Counted from the stretch's first letter, positions 47,101 through 58,481 are shown. The stretch is DNA of 64,000 nt from Tamarix chinensis (GCA_030549775.1 CM060171.1:60198360-60262359), one strand, 5' to 3'. Program-made: numbers and translations. The notes: generated by a model not told the origin, from the sequence alone.

Positions 47101-47757
47101 TTTATTTATTGATTAATTTTAATAAGATATATTAATTAATAATAATAAATCATGATAAAAAGTTATATTAATAAATATGAATAAGTCATAATTCATGTTA
47201 TTAATATTCATTATTATCATTGTTAACATACTAATCATTAATAATAATAATAATAGAAATAATAATTCATTCATAATATAATATAATATTAAGAATTCAA
47301 ATAAGTAATCATATTTAACAAAATTATATTGAATATTCATTTTAATTAATATGAATATGTATATTAATAATTAATAATAAAAATTAATTTTAATGATAAT
47401 AATTCATATTAATATTCATTGTTGCCTATATTATTGAAAATGATTTATTAATAATTAATAATTAATAATTAATAATAATAATGCTATTATATTATTGATA
47501 ATAATTATTACTATTATCAATTGATGTCATTAACTAATATTCATTAACGTAATTAATTTTAATACATAGTTAATAGTACCTAATAATAATAATAATCAAT
47601 ATTATAAATTTTAAGACTAATAATTAATGTTATTAATAATAATAATTAAGTATTATTCATACAAAAAATATATATTTCTAATTATTCATTAGTAATAATA
47701 TCAATGATAATTAATATTCTTAATATAATTATTTAATCATAATAATAAATAACATTG
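47100..47757. repeat. TAA/TTAATAAT-rich satellite-like tract
   Basis: Almost pure A and T with nested ATTAATAATTAATAAT words. The tract resumes on the other side of the solo LTR (51542-51600: TTAATAATTATTAATATT), showing the LTR landed in it. Confidence 0.75.
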
Positions 47758-48298
47758 TGAAATACCCCAAAACTCTAATTTTAATAATTATATCTAATTA
47801 AGGATTTATTATAAAATTTAATTAAATAAATTATTTTATTAAAATAAGAGGGATTAATTAGGACAAAATTAAGAGGAAATTAATAAATAATTTAATTGGA
47901 AAAAAATTATAGTGTTTTACTAATTAAAATGGAATTTAGGAAAAATATTTCAAAAATCCTAAATTAGCCTAAAAAGAAAATTAATTATTATTTTATTAAA
48001 ATATTATTTTTAAATATTCAAGAATACCAAAATATCCTTAATACCCCAATCAACCTATTTTATCCTTTCCCCCTTTTTCTTTTCTTTTCTTTTTCTCCTC
48101 TTTTCCCCTTTTTCTTTCTTCCTCTCCTTTCTCCTTTTCTTTTTCTTTTCTCCCCAACTGAGCTAGCCCTGTGGCCCAAACTCCTTTCCTTCTGCGCGGC
48201 CTAGGCCCACACAACACCTTCTTTTTTTTCCCCGGTCGGTTCGGTTTTCCCCTCTTCTTTTCTTTCTTTCTTTTCTTCTGAACTGCCGGTCCAACCCC

Positions 48299-48328
48299 TT
48301 CTTCTTCTTCTTCTTCTTCTTCTTCTTC
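48299..48328. repeat. (CTT)n microsatellite in the LTR
   Basis: About ten CTT units. On the - strand it gives a Glu or Lys run inside a 160-codon frame (48050-48532); that frame is just the complement of the pyrimidine tract. Confidence 0.97.
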
Positions 48329-48606
48329 CCCCTTCGTGACCTGCAACTCCCTCCCCGACTTGCGCAGTGATTTCCCCCACTGACCACGCCCGATTAACCA
48401 GCCATTCTCCCCTCTATTCCCCATTGATCCACCTATTGTTTCGACCCAACCAACCTTCCCCTCTTCTCGCACGCCATCCCTTCTCCCTGGCCAACCACAA
48501 TCTACCATGGCAGACCTACACCGACCTACCATCGCCGGCCGATGTGCCTATCCTATCTACCCCCTATTCTACCATTTTCCTCTGACCTTATCCCCTCCAA
48601 TTAGCC

Positions 48607-48616
48607 TATATATATA
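48607..48616 (+). promoter_or_regulatory. Putative LTR promoter TATA box
   Basis: TATATATACC, in a good context after a C/T-rich block and before the C-rich leader. By the position of the leader, transcription would start near 48640. Inferred from sequence only. Confidence 0.5.
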
Positions 48617-50459
48617 CCCCTTTAGCAGCCAAAATCGAATCCTTTTTCGCAGCCTAGAATTTCCAAACCCGTGCGCCACCGCTCGATCAAACGTTGTCGT
48701 TGTTGTCGTCACCCAATGCCGCTGCTCGAGCCATCCATAGTACCACTCCCTACATCACCCTCTACTAAACTACGCCACCCTCTGCCCTCGATTTGCCTTA
48801 CACAAGCCACCCAAGCCATGCAAAGTTTCCTTCCCAAGCAACCACACTTCCACCCCTGCCGCCCTTCGCACCACCATTTGCCACCACTCCCCCCGCAACC
48901 ACCACCTCTTACACCTCCCCAAATTCCCTACAGACCTTCCTTTACCTCCCCTACCCTAATTTTCCCTTTCCTCCCTCTCCTCCTCCCTTTCTCCCTTTCC
49001 ACCACTCTCGGCCACCACAACACTGCCACCTACGCTGCCGCCTTTGGCTGCGCCACCATTATCATTCCAACCCTCTCAACTTAGGCAACCTCAACCACCC
49101 CAAATTCCATCCTCATTCCCCCTATCCTATTCCCAGCACTCGACTATCCTCCTTTTCTCCCTCTTTCCTCACCGTCGCTGCCGCCTGTGCCACCAGTCAC
49201 CACCAACCCTAGGTGGTACCCTAAACCCTCTCAACCCTTAAACCCTAATTATGCAAGCCTTATCCATTTTTACTTGTATTTATATTGTTATTATGTATTA
49301 TGTATTATTATTATTATTATCCTTAGCAATATTAGTATTTTATTAGTGTTACTATTATATTATTATTATTTTATCCCTAACCTTATTATTAGTCTTAGCC
49401 TTAAAAATACTAGGGGTTCTATTACTAGGAGTATTAGTATTACTATTATGAATATCGCTATTTTGCTAGAACTAGTGTTAGTACTATTATTAGAAATAAG
49501 CCATTAGATTTTATAATATAAATATGGCTATAAATATTATTAGAAACCCTATTTTCACTTATAAAGTTTCCTTAAATAATATTAACCCTAATCTTAGAAT
49601 AAAATAGGAAATAATAGTATTTTTGGTAGGAGGGAAACTAATCCTTAGTTTTTTCCTCTTATAGGTGAAACCAGTCAAAACCCTAAGGAAGTGTAGGAGC
49701 ATGCTCTAATACCGGTGACGTGTTAGGTAAGGGTGTAGCTAAGGCCTTATGTGTCTGCTAGGTAAGGGTGATTATAGGCTTTGGGTGAAAAATAGTACAT
49801 GGGATAGTATAAGGGTGCATAGGAGACTGAGCTAGAGTTTAGGAGGAAACCCTAATTTGAGAAGGTGGAAAAAAGGAAAATAAATGAGGTGAGTGGAGTA
49901 TGAGATGAGAATGGGCGAATTGTCATGAGTGGGGTGAGCATGAGTATCTTGGGAAGTAAGAGTGGAAGGTAAGAAATGGAGGGGTGGCATATAGAAAAGA
50001 GGATGCTAGGGTTGCCATGGCTAGCTAGGGTTTGGTGTGGTCACCTAGGGTTTTGTGGTCACAAGTGTATTTGGGGAAGTAAAGTGAGATGATGAGGGTT
50101 GAATATGAGGGTTGTGATGTGTGAGGTGTTAAAACAGTTTGGGTTGTGTGAGGTAGAGAAGGATGGGCCACATAGGCCCAAATTAGGATTTTCTGGAGAA
50201 AACCCTAAGATAAGACTGTGAGTGGACTTGGGGTATAAGGTAGTGGGCCTTGACCCACACACCTAGAAGTTGGGCTCTAGTGTGAGTAGTGGAATAAGGA
50301 AAGGATGTTGAGGCGAGTTAGGAGGTGCAAAAGTTTCAAGATATGGGATATGCCCTCTTGGGAGGATAAGCGTAGATGGAGTTAGTCATGCATGTCTAGG
50401 GTGAAATCTGTTGAATAAGACATAATAAGATACTAATCATTTAAAGAGGAATATTGTTG

Positions 50460-50840
50460 AGCCAAGCCCAAATCAGTCCATCGACGAATAATAGTGGCCA
50501 GGAGTCGGGGTGCCCTGGAGATCGATCCACGGGCGAATAATAGTGGCACATTATGCCCTGTATATTTCCGATCCACCGGCTATAATAGTGGGGATTTCTT
50601 GCCCAACAAACTGAACATAATTATGATAAGACATGGAAAAGACACTAATTACTTACAGTAAAATACCATGAGAGTCGAGGCTGGACCGATCCACCAGTGA
50701 ATAATAGTGGCTAAGAGCATCTTGCCTTGGAGACTGATCCACCGGTGAACAATAGTGGTCAGATGCGTTATGCCCTGTATGTTTCCAGTCCGCCGACTAT
50801 AATAGTGGGGTTCCCGCACTCGCATGGAATGATAATAAGC
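50460..50840 (+). repeat. LTR R-region higher-order tandem repeat, two units (copy C)
   Basis: Two units of about 215 bp (about 50473-50610 and 50688-50830 for the cores). Each has three subunits with GATCCACCGG.GAATAATAGTGG or its shortened form CCG.CTATAATAGTGGGG, separated by GCCCTG..GA. The same AATAGTGG core and order occur in copies A and B with TTCCACCGG instead. Confidence 0.88.
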
Positions 50841-50995
50841 ATGGTGTGAATTGAACATTGATCAAAGATTTAATAATTAGTTTATCTATACTATAGTTTG
50901 GCCTTTATTTATCTGTAAAGATTGTATGCTATCATGATATCGTGCTTGAATTATGTACCTTTATGTATTAGCTTTAGTGTATGGTTACCTTACTA

Positions 50996-51010
50996 AGTAC
51001 GTAACGTACT
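50996..51010. repeat. AGTACGT-A-ACGTACT palindrome in LTR C
   Basis: Perfect 7-bp arms within GTTACCTTACTAAGTACG..., the counterpart of the palindrome at 10332-10350. Copies A and C differ at the arm bases in a way that keeps the pairing. Confidence 0.9.
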
Positions 51011-51541
51011 GACCACCCTTTTTATGGGTGCTGGTCATTCTCACAAGCAGAGGACCCGCCTGAGTTTGTGCAGGTAGGAAGTGGTATCTTCGATGCCTAC
51101 GACACTTACCAGGCATCGGCCGGGGCCGAGAATTGAGCCTAGACTTGGCATGGGGATAGAGAGTGACTTGGATAGATTCTATCTTTCATTCATTTTAAAT
51201 TGTATCGCCTTCTTTTAGCCTTGTTTTATCGTACTGTACTTCCTGTTCCTTTGGGAACTTTAATTATGTACACCTTTGGATTGTAAAATTTTTTCGCGTA
51301 CTTTGATTTCTTGTTTATGATTGTTTCAATGCTTTTATGAAGCCTTGGTTTGAATTCGAATTTATTATGGTTGTTAATTATTCTTTAGCCTTGTGGTTAG
51401 TATGAGAACGATGGGGGGTCGGGCTTATACTGATCACGGTGGTAACATCCTCGAAATTCACGAGTTTTGATTTAATTGCTTCCGCTAAATCTTAAATAAA
51501 ATGAAATTTTTTAGTAGTAAATTTTGGGGTATTACACATTG

Positions 51542-52692
51542 TTCATTAATAATTATTAATATTAATAATTATCAATATTATTTATAATATAATATAAATA
51601 AGGATAAATGCATGATATAACCTCGAATTCAAGTGAAATGTGTGATATAATATTAACTTTTTAGAAACAAATGATATAACCTTGAGTTTAGGGAGTTAAG
51701 CACGAAAGAGCCCTATAGCTACATTAATAGTTAACTATGCATCAAAGTTCAAAAAAATAAATCAAATTGGAGCCATATGAAATGACGATTTTACCCTTAA
51801 CTTTGATGGACCTCATTCCCTCTTATTATTTAATGTGAAACGTTTAAAATACTCGCATTATTTTGGTTACCGAATTTTATTCTTTCCATCCATTCCTTTG
51901 AAATTAAATTCCTAAAATACCATAAACTAAAGAGAGAGGGGGGGGGGATAGTTCTTTCTCAAAGCTCGAGGCCCACATCATTAATGACAAATTTCATTTG
52001 TCTCATATATGAAGGTTTTGTTGTTCTTGAGTCTTGGATGGTTTAGACCTATGTAGATTGCCGATTCATACATTCCCTAAAAAGTTACTCTATTATGGTT
52101 TAGATTTGAAATTCCTATTAAGTTATCATTTCAATTTAAGTTGAGCTTTCTTTGATATGAACTTCATTAGGTCTAAGGCGTTCAATTCGGTGTTGTTATA
52201 AAGGAAATTTTGTGATTCAAAATAATTACTTTGTTGTTAAGCCTATTTTAATTTTGTAGGTTTAGATAGGAAATTTTAGGATCTATTATGCCATGAATTT
52301 GGGTTATTAATTCGAAGTTGTTGTTAAGGACTTTTTGTTTGAAGGTGTTCTTTCCTCAACAAGTTAGGGCTCCACAAGCTTCATTATAATAGTTTTTTTA
52401 ATGAAATATTCTATACATGATCAATTTTGTATTGTTTGAATAATTCAAGTCTCACATGTTGAGGTTTCCAAAACCATGTATGTTATTCAATCCACTAATC
52501 ACTGGTGCATTGTTGATACTTAATTACATAAGAGTGGAAAATGGTAAGGAGAACGGGGAGAGAATATCACTAGAGGGAATCGAGTGTATAGTGCATGTGC
52601 TATGGGATGGGGGAGGGGAGTGTACAATTGAATAAAAAAATTTCTATTAAAAAATACATTAACTAATATTCATACTATCCTTAAAAGCTTAT
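51542..52692. other. No gene seen
   Basis: After the end of the TAA-rich tract there is AT-rich sequence with a repeated ATGATATAACCT(C/T)GA word (51612 and 51670) and a G run at 51940-51948. No recognisable domain. Confidence 0.5.
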
Positions 52693-52719
52693 TTACACTA
52701 CTAGAAATAAGGTTTTTAA

Positions 52720-53150
52720 CGACCAACAAATTTCGTCGTTAATGGCCAAATTTTGGTCGCTAAAGCTATTAACGTCCAAAAAATTTGTTGGTCGTCAGTG
52801 GTCGTTATTGCTCCCTCGTTAAAGGCTTTAACGATCAACTAAAATTTTTTGGTCGCTAAAGTAATAACGACTACATATTATGTTGGTCGCTAATGTAATA
52901 ACAACGGAGTATAATTTTGGTCACTAAAGGTAATACCGATGACGCAAAGTGTTGGTCGCTAAAAGTAATAACGAGAACTTATGATGTTGGTCGCTAAAAG
53001 TAATAGCGACAACGTATGATGTTGGTCGCTAAAAATAATAACGACGAATAAAATATACTGTCGTAAATAATATTAACGACTAATTTTTCCGTCAATACTA
53101 AAATTCATTCATTATTTGCGACATAATTTATTGGTCGCAAATGGCATAAT
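52720..53150. repeat. CACTA left subterminal repeat array
   Basis: GGTCGCTAA(A/T) units at 52851, 52884, 52954, 52989 and 53024, with GGTCACTAA at 52919, give a period of 33-35 bp. Each is followed by GTAATAACGAC. Nearer the end there are inverted forms (CGTCGTTAATGG, TTAACGACC). Confidence 0.92.
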
Positions 53151-53189
53151 TATATATTCAATAATATATATAATCAACATTTCAATATT

Positions 53190-53375
53190 CATCTATAATC
53201 CTGCACCTATATGGATATACATATATCCATTTCAATCTTTTGAAGACCTGTATATATATACATACATATATCCATTTCAATCTTCTCAAGACCTGTACCT
53301 GTATGCATGTATATATATATCCATTTTGATCTTCTCAAATCTTGTACCTGCATACATATATATTCATTCTAACAT
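53190..53375. repeat. 45-50-bp minisatellite inside the CACTA
   Basis: Three to four units of TATCCATTTCAATCTTCTCA, AGACCTGTACCTG and TATACATA. An 87-codon frame through it is a repeat product. Confidence 0.85.
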
Positions 53376-54729
53376 ATAGATATAATTTTCTAAATATCTG
53401 TTTATAATTAAACATTCAACTAAATATTCATACAAATAATTTGTATCAAATGTCCGGTACAATTTTCGGCTATGATCAAATATAAATATATTACAAAAGA
53501 GCTACAATATGTCGTTGCATTACAAAAATATCATGATTAGCAGCTGCTTAAGAATTAATCATTATATCCATCGGATACAATAGACTTGGTAAGTTTATCA
53601 AAATAAACTGGATCTGCAACAATAGAAATATAAAAATAATAATTAATATAAGTATCAAATAAACAATGAGTAATTTCCTTAACATGCAATTCATGAAATC
53701 AGATATAAAAAATGAAATCTCCAAATACAAGGAAAATAATGAAAATGGAAATAAATATGATTCAATAACATCAGAACTTATTAAATGTACTCTACTACGA
53801 CAACCTAGATCATGCATCATCATGGTGTGTATCCTTAAGTCTGTTATCAATGATTCAATACCTAATTAATATGGTGTGTTTTGGTCACAAAGTGTATCAG
53901 ACAATATTTTTTCTATGATTCATGCATCAATTACACCTATACTTCTACAATATATACAAAACTAAATTTACTAAAAGTATTTAACGAGGATGCAGGTTAT
54001 CAATTGTCACACAGTTTTCAAATATATCAGAAGAGTACACTAATTTACTTTAAAATTTTAATTTTTTTCAACAGTTATAGGCATGCATACTAATATTTTA
54101 TTTATTCATATAATGTTTTCTCTTGAGACCTTAATCTTGTTTGCACGGTGTTTTTGCTAATTTAATCTATTTAGTACACGAACATCAAAATTTCATACAC
54201 TAGCAGCCTAGTAGCCCTATACACCCTTACATTCTGAAAATTGTTGCTTGTGCTTAAAGGGCTAATTTAGCTAACTTAGGCTATCATTTAAATCATCTAA
54301 ACTAAGTTTATGGGGTAGCTTGCTTGTTATAATCGAGTTTTCAACATTATTTTTCCCGCTAGCGAGTTTTCACAATTTTCTGTTCTAGGTAATTGAGATA
54401 GCGTTCAATTTTGTGAAATGATCTTTTGAGGGCTGATGTAATGCAGTGAGAGTTCATTTAAGCCTCCTCACATTCCTGATTTAATGGCGTGGGAGTTGAG
54501 GCCGAAATACCTTGCTTGTTATAATTATCGTCATTCAGTTTCATTTATGATTAAGTGGCAATTGCAAAGCATATAGGGCTGTTCTCAACCTCTTTGCATG
54601 TTTTTATTTTTTGATGATTGCCAGCATTGAAGCTGAAGCATTCTGTACCTTACTATAAATCCTGTATATACCTTACTTGTACATGTATATGTCAATGGAA
54701 CATTATTGACAAAAAATTATGACCGAGTC

Positions 54730-55360
54730 TGTGATATTATCAAATGTACAACGTACAACAACCAACAATGGGCCAGAACAAACCAAAGCAACATCCAGAA
54801 AAACCCTGCATTGACTTTCCAGCATCCACAATACCAACCTCAAAAAAACACTTAGTCTACTCCTCAACCCTCTAATGCTGAAAGTTCCAAGTCACTAGAG
54901 AATAAGCATAGATACATGGCTAAGAGTGATACCATCATTTGAAGCCAAATCGCATAACTATGAAATTCAAAAATTCAAGCACTTCAACAAAAGCCAAAAC
55001 AAGTTTGGCAAAGCACCAACAAGACACAGTTTGAAAAGTTCATTGAAATCCTTAAGAAATTGCACATCATATTACCTCTAATGGAATCACTTCAACAAAT
55101 GGCTCCTTACCAAGAAAAGAAGGCTATGTGAGTATGAAATGGCAACATTGATGTAAAGTTGCAACTCCATCATACAACAGAAATTGCCACAAAAGTTGCA
55201 AGATGTGGGGAGTTTCAAAATTACATGTTCCGTTGGTGAATAATATAGTGATAGAGCATTATGCCACTTAAGTGCAAATGTTAATCTAATGCCTATTTTC
55301 CAAACCCTTGGGATAGAAGAAGCACATCCCACCACTCTCACCCTACAGATTTATTTTGGA
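54730..55360 (+). pseudogene. Athila-like gypsy gag-protease fragment nested in the CACTA
   Basis: The + strand, with frame shifts, gives FEKFIEILKKLHI (55027-55070), LLTKKRR (55105-55125), then NSIIQQKLPQKLQDVGSFKI (55165-55225), ITCSVGE, RALCHLSANVNLMPI and LGIEEAHPTTLTLQ. This matches the order at the gag-protease junction of plant Athila/Tat gypsy elements: FxKFLEIFKKLHI .. LSKKRRL .. CSAILQNKLPPKLKDPGSFTIPC .. RALCDLGASINLMP. The catalytic DLGAS has become HLSAN, so it is dead. It is either an insertion into the CACTA or sequence captured by it. No LTRs seen. Confidence 0.8.
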
Positions 55361-55903
55361 GTTTGCCACTTGGTCAATTCTAGTTTCATTTTTACTACTT
55401 TCAAAATATTTACAATATTTTGGACTAGTATTTTTTAGTATGTAACCCTACAAGGTATTGTCTTAACTACTCCCAAAAATTTTTCCTACAATATTTAGTT
55501 TCGCATACAGTTTAGCTAATTATTGTATTAGCCTTAATGGAAAAATATAAATATAGAGAAAGCGCGGGAGAAAACCAACCTATACAAAAATGTCCAGAGA
55601 GCTGCAATGTAATCCGTTGAAGCACATCCACATCATTTGTAGCAACAGTAACCTAGAGCAACATCATACTTGTTAATTTTAAAAATTCATCCATAGGAAC
55701 CATATGTAGCTTATTTGAATTTATTTAGATCTAAACTAGTTACTTAAGCTTATTAGACAACTAGTTAGAATCATACTCATAATAATTACTTTCCTTTAAC
55801 AATTTTAACTAACCTCATTTTCAAGGGCACCCCGTATCCTCTGATGTAGATGGAGAAGCAAGCATGTATTCTATATCATCATGTATATTCTCTTCATTTT
55901 CCA

Positions 55904-56050
55904 TCAAGCATCGAAATCGTGCATTTTCAAAATCTTCTCCATGACAGGTTCCCATTTGTCCATTCTTTCTTTTAGCACTTGATTTTCTTGATTCTTTTTC
56001 TCAATCTCTTCTTCGTTTCTTTTAATAGCAACATCCTTATTGGGTGCCAT
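55904..56050 (-). pseudogene. CACTA TNP-like coiled-coil exon remnant
   Basis: A 48-codon - strand frame from an ATG at 56050: MAPNKDVAIKRNEEEIEKKN, then QENQVLKERMDKWEPVMEKI and LKMHDFDA. The charged heptad pattern resembles the C-terminal coiled coil of plant Ptta/En-Spm (TNP1-class) proteins, which ends in QENQ.LKERM..ME-type sequence. This is recognition by pattern; no other exon of that protein could be read with confidence. Confidence 0.55.
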
Positions 56051-56184
56051 TTTCTAAAGGAAAAAAAGGCATAAATATAACAATTAGAAAATAATTGCCA
56101 ATTACATAAAACATGCACACTATCATTTTGAATAATACCCGACAAGGATTATAAAATATAATACCAAACATCATTAATAAAGTA

Positions 56185-56424
56185 TCTAACATGAACTTAG
56201 ATACATTTTAAAGGATATTGTAAATTCAATTTATATAAAACGGATAAAGGGACAAATTCGGATATAGCTAAGTCACAAATCCAATTTTCACAAGTCAACC
56301 ATAACCAATAAAATTAACCATTCTAAATCATTCATACAACACATATATATACAATTAAACAACTAAATTATCTTATCATAAGCTAATTCATTTAAAATTG
56401 ATCAAAACAATATTTTATACCAAT
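56185..56424. repeat. Direct repeat in CACTA, copy 1
   Basis: Paired with 56904-57167 (about 719 bp apart), near 88-90% identical by eye. Starts TCTAACATGAA, shares GATACATTTTAAAGGATATT, ACACATATATATACAATTAA and AAGCTAATTCAT. Confidence 0.9.
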
Positions 56425-56903
56425 TATATCATATTTTATTTCTTGTTAAAAAAAATGTCAATGTTGATCATCATCATATTTTATTCAATTGATTATAGAA
56501 TTCTTAAATGAATTAACATAGAAAATATTCTAAGGACATAACAAAGAGATTATATAACAATATAAAGTAATGAAGAAAAACTTCAACACCACCATCTATC
56601 AAAACCCTTCCTAATATTTTACTTTCAAGATAGCATCTATCATATACTCAATTGATTAAAACAATAAACGAAACATCCAATTTAATATAATTAGGGTTTT
56701 TTAGCTTAGACTGTAAATCCGGCCAAATCTTGCTAAAATATTTAAATTGACATGTCGAAAATGAAATTAAACATAGTCTAATGCAAATTATATAATCAAT
56801 TGAATAAAATAACTCGATTACACAATCCAATTTAAATTCGCAAGAATTTTGACCTAAGAATCCAATTCCAATTAATTTCGCACAAAAATTTCAAATTGAT
56901 AGT

Positions 56904-57167
56904 TCTAACATGAAATTAGATACATTTTAAAGGATATTGTAAATTCAATTTATCTAAAATAGCTAAATCGGATAAAACCGACAAATCCGGATATAGCCGG
57001 GTCACAAATTCAATTTTCACAAATCAACCATAACCAATACAATTAACTACTCTAAATCATTCATACAACACATATATATACAATTAAACAACTAAATTAC
57101 CTTATCATAAGCTAATTCATCTAAACTTAATCAAAACATAAGTTAGGGTTTGAGTATTTATACCAAA
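56904..57167. repeat. Direct repeat in CACTA, copy 2
   Basis: Second copy of 56185-56424. It has a small insertion (AGCTAAATCGGATAAAACCG region) and runs into the GC-rich leader. Confidence 0.9.
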
Positions 57168-57608
57168 CGTATTGCAGCGAAATTGGAGGGAGTGAGGGGT
57201 GCTGGACCTTCGCCGGTGGTCAAGGACCACTCGCCGGTGACGAGCGGCGGTGGAGGAGGACGGACGGTGGCGCGCCGCGGCTTTCGTCGTGCATTGCTGG
57301 TGGCTGCTGCTGCTACTCCGTTGCTGCTGTATTGGACGACGAGGAGGAGGTGCGGCTATCTGCTCGACCGGCGGTTGATGGCGTGGTGGTGCAGTCCGGG
57401 AAGAAGACGCGCAAATGGAGACGGTCGTGGCCTTGATGGTGTGGTCGTCGAGCTCGAGCAGGGTCGGGGAGGGAAGACGACCTGTGCTCAAATTTGATAT
57501 AATTTGGCACAGGCGCGCGTTTATGTGATGTTGTAATTTTTTTTTGTTTAAAGGGCCGAAACGAGCAGTATAGGGCGCGCGGGATTTTTTTTTTTGGAGT
57601 TGGGGCAA
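57117..57608 (-). CDS. Possible GC-rich leader or first exon of the CACTA gene (163 codons)
   Basis: A long - strand frame in a sharply GC-rich island (57170-57500) next to the right CACTA end. The predicted protein is rich in Ser, Arg, His, Pro and Ala (for example RRPIQQQRSSSSSHQQ) with no domain I recognise. Overlapping frames of 119 (-) and 115 (+) codons exist, as GC-rich, stop-poor DNA would give. CACTA elements often have a GC-rich first exon or leader just inside the end where transcription starts, so this may be transcribed leader rather than protein. Low confidence as a coding gene. Confidence 0.25.
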   Translation of the reverse strand: MPQLQKKKSRAPYTARFGPLNKKKLQHHINARLCQIISNLSTGRLPSPTLLELDDHTIKATTVSICASSSRTAPPRHQPPVEQIAAPPPRRPIQQQRSSSSSHQQCTTKAAARHRPSSSTAARHRRVVLDHRRRSSTPHSLQFRCNTFGINTQTLTYVLIKFR

Positions 57609-57689
57609 TTAAGTGTTTTATATTTTTATTTTTTTGGATTTTAGAGATTTGAAAAAAAATATTATAAAACATATATATAACTTAAATTT

Positions 57690-57845
57690 TTTTAACGACC
57701 AATAAATTAATGATTAACGACTAAAAATTATATTAGTCGCAATAGATATACCATCAACGATGACTTTTGACAATGGTCGTTAATAATATATCAATAACGA
57801 TAAAAAAAATTGGTCGCTAAATTGGTCGTTAATGGTCCAGTTTGT
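57690..57845. repeat. CACTA right subterminal repeats
   Basis: TTAACGACCAATAAATT, TTAACGACTAAAAAT, ATTGGTCGCTAAATTGGTCG and GTCGTTAATGG mirror the left array. Confidence 0.9.
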
Positions 57846-57855
57846 TGTAGTGTTA

Positions 57856-58481
57856 GTAAGAAATACATTAAAAATAGAAATAGAAGTGGAAATTAGTTTC
57901 TAATTTAAAAAAAAAGAATCAATTTCTGTTTTAAATTTTTGAAAATCAATTGAGAAAAAACAGAAATAGTTTTGTTTGAGATTTGTATCTACCACTTACT
58001 TAGAGATTAAATTATGTTACTTATTTGCTTTGATATATATAACACATAAGATAATTATAAAAAAAAAAAGATAAACATAGGAAATATTTTTATAATCGGT
58101 AGACAATTCAAATAAGTGATTATTTGGTACAAGAATAATAAAAATAGAAAAAATATTTTTTAAACTAATATTTTTTTAGATAAATATTTATTTTAGATAT
58201 TTGATCAAACAAAAAATAAGTATTATTATCACCTTTAAATACACTGCATAAAAGATATAAAAATAAGAGAGGTTTTTTCCCCCAAACCTTGTTATCCTTG
58301 TACCAAACGTCACTTAAATGGTAAAGTTTTATACTCACGTCCGCCCCCAATCACTTTTTTTAGCCAGAGCGAGCAAATGACAAAGCAGGCATAACTAGGC
58401 CACGGCGGCCAACGTGGTGAAGCCGCAAGCGGTGCATACTGCATGCGCAGACGACGACCAACAATAGCTTTTTACAGAAAA
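57856..58481. other. No gene seen
   Basis: AT-rich with A and T runs; the last 120 bp (58330-58460) are GC-richer (GGCCACGGCGGCC, GCATGCGCAG) but hold no open frame or element end. Confidence 0.5.

Larger units (their letters stand above)
47758..51536 (+). mobile_element. 3.78-kb solo LTR, copy C, with perfect CATTG target duplication
   Basis: Begins TGAAATACCCC and ends GGGGTATTACA (51526-51536), with TG..CA termini. CATTG directly precedes it (47753-47757) and follows it (51537-51541). Inside, in order: AT-rich U3; a pyrimidine-rich block (48060-48360) with a CTT run; a TATA box (48607-48616) consistent with a start near 48640; a C-rich leader (48720-49240); AAACCCTAATTATG; TTATTAT-rich sequence; the two-unit GATCCACCGG repeat (50460-50840); the GTTACCTTAC palindrome region (50984-51015); and a 3' end like copies A and B. 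No internal domain, so it is a solo LTR. The length is large but within what plant gypsy LTRs reach. The many overlapping open frames in the C-rich part are compositional. Confidence 0.92.
52696..57852 (-). mobile_element. Complete CACTA transposon (5157 bp), TSD TTA
   Basis: Left end CACTACTAGAAATAAGG, right end GTTTGTTGTAGTG (inverted CACTACAACAAAC). TTA flanks both sides (52693-52695 and 57853-57855), the 3-bp duplication of CACTA elements. Both ends have arrays of TGGTCGCTAAA/TTAACGACC subterminal repeats, which in this superfamily bind the transposase. The coding strand is probably -, since the TNP-like coiled-coil remnant (55904-56050) and the GC-rich leader at the right end read that way. 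No catalytic transposase domain is visible, so it is a non-autonomous or decayed copy. The intact ends and duplication suggest it is younger than the retrotransposons around it. Confidence 0.93.

Noticed and set aside
48050..48532. 160-codon - strand frame, very rich in Lys, Glu and Arg
   Set aside because: It is the complement of the CT-rich U3 tract and the (CTT)n run inside the solo LTR; the composition explains the absence of stops.
48671..49212. Two overlapping proline-rich frames (137 and 139 codons) on +
   Set aside because: C-rich leader of the solo LTR, open in several phases at once, no domain and no consistent frame; compositional.
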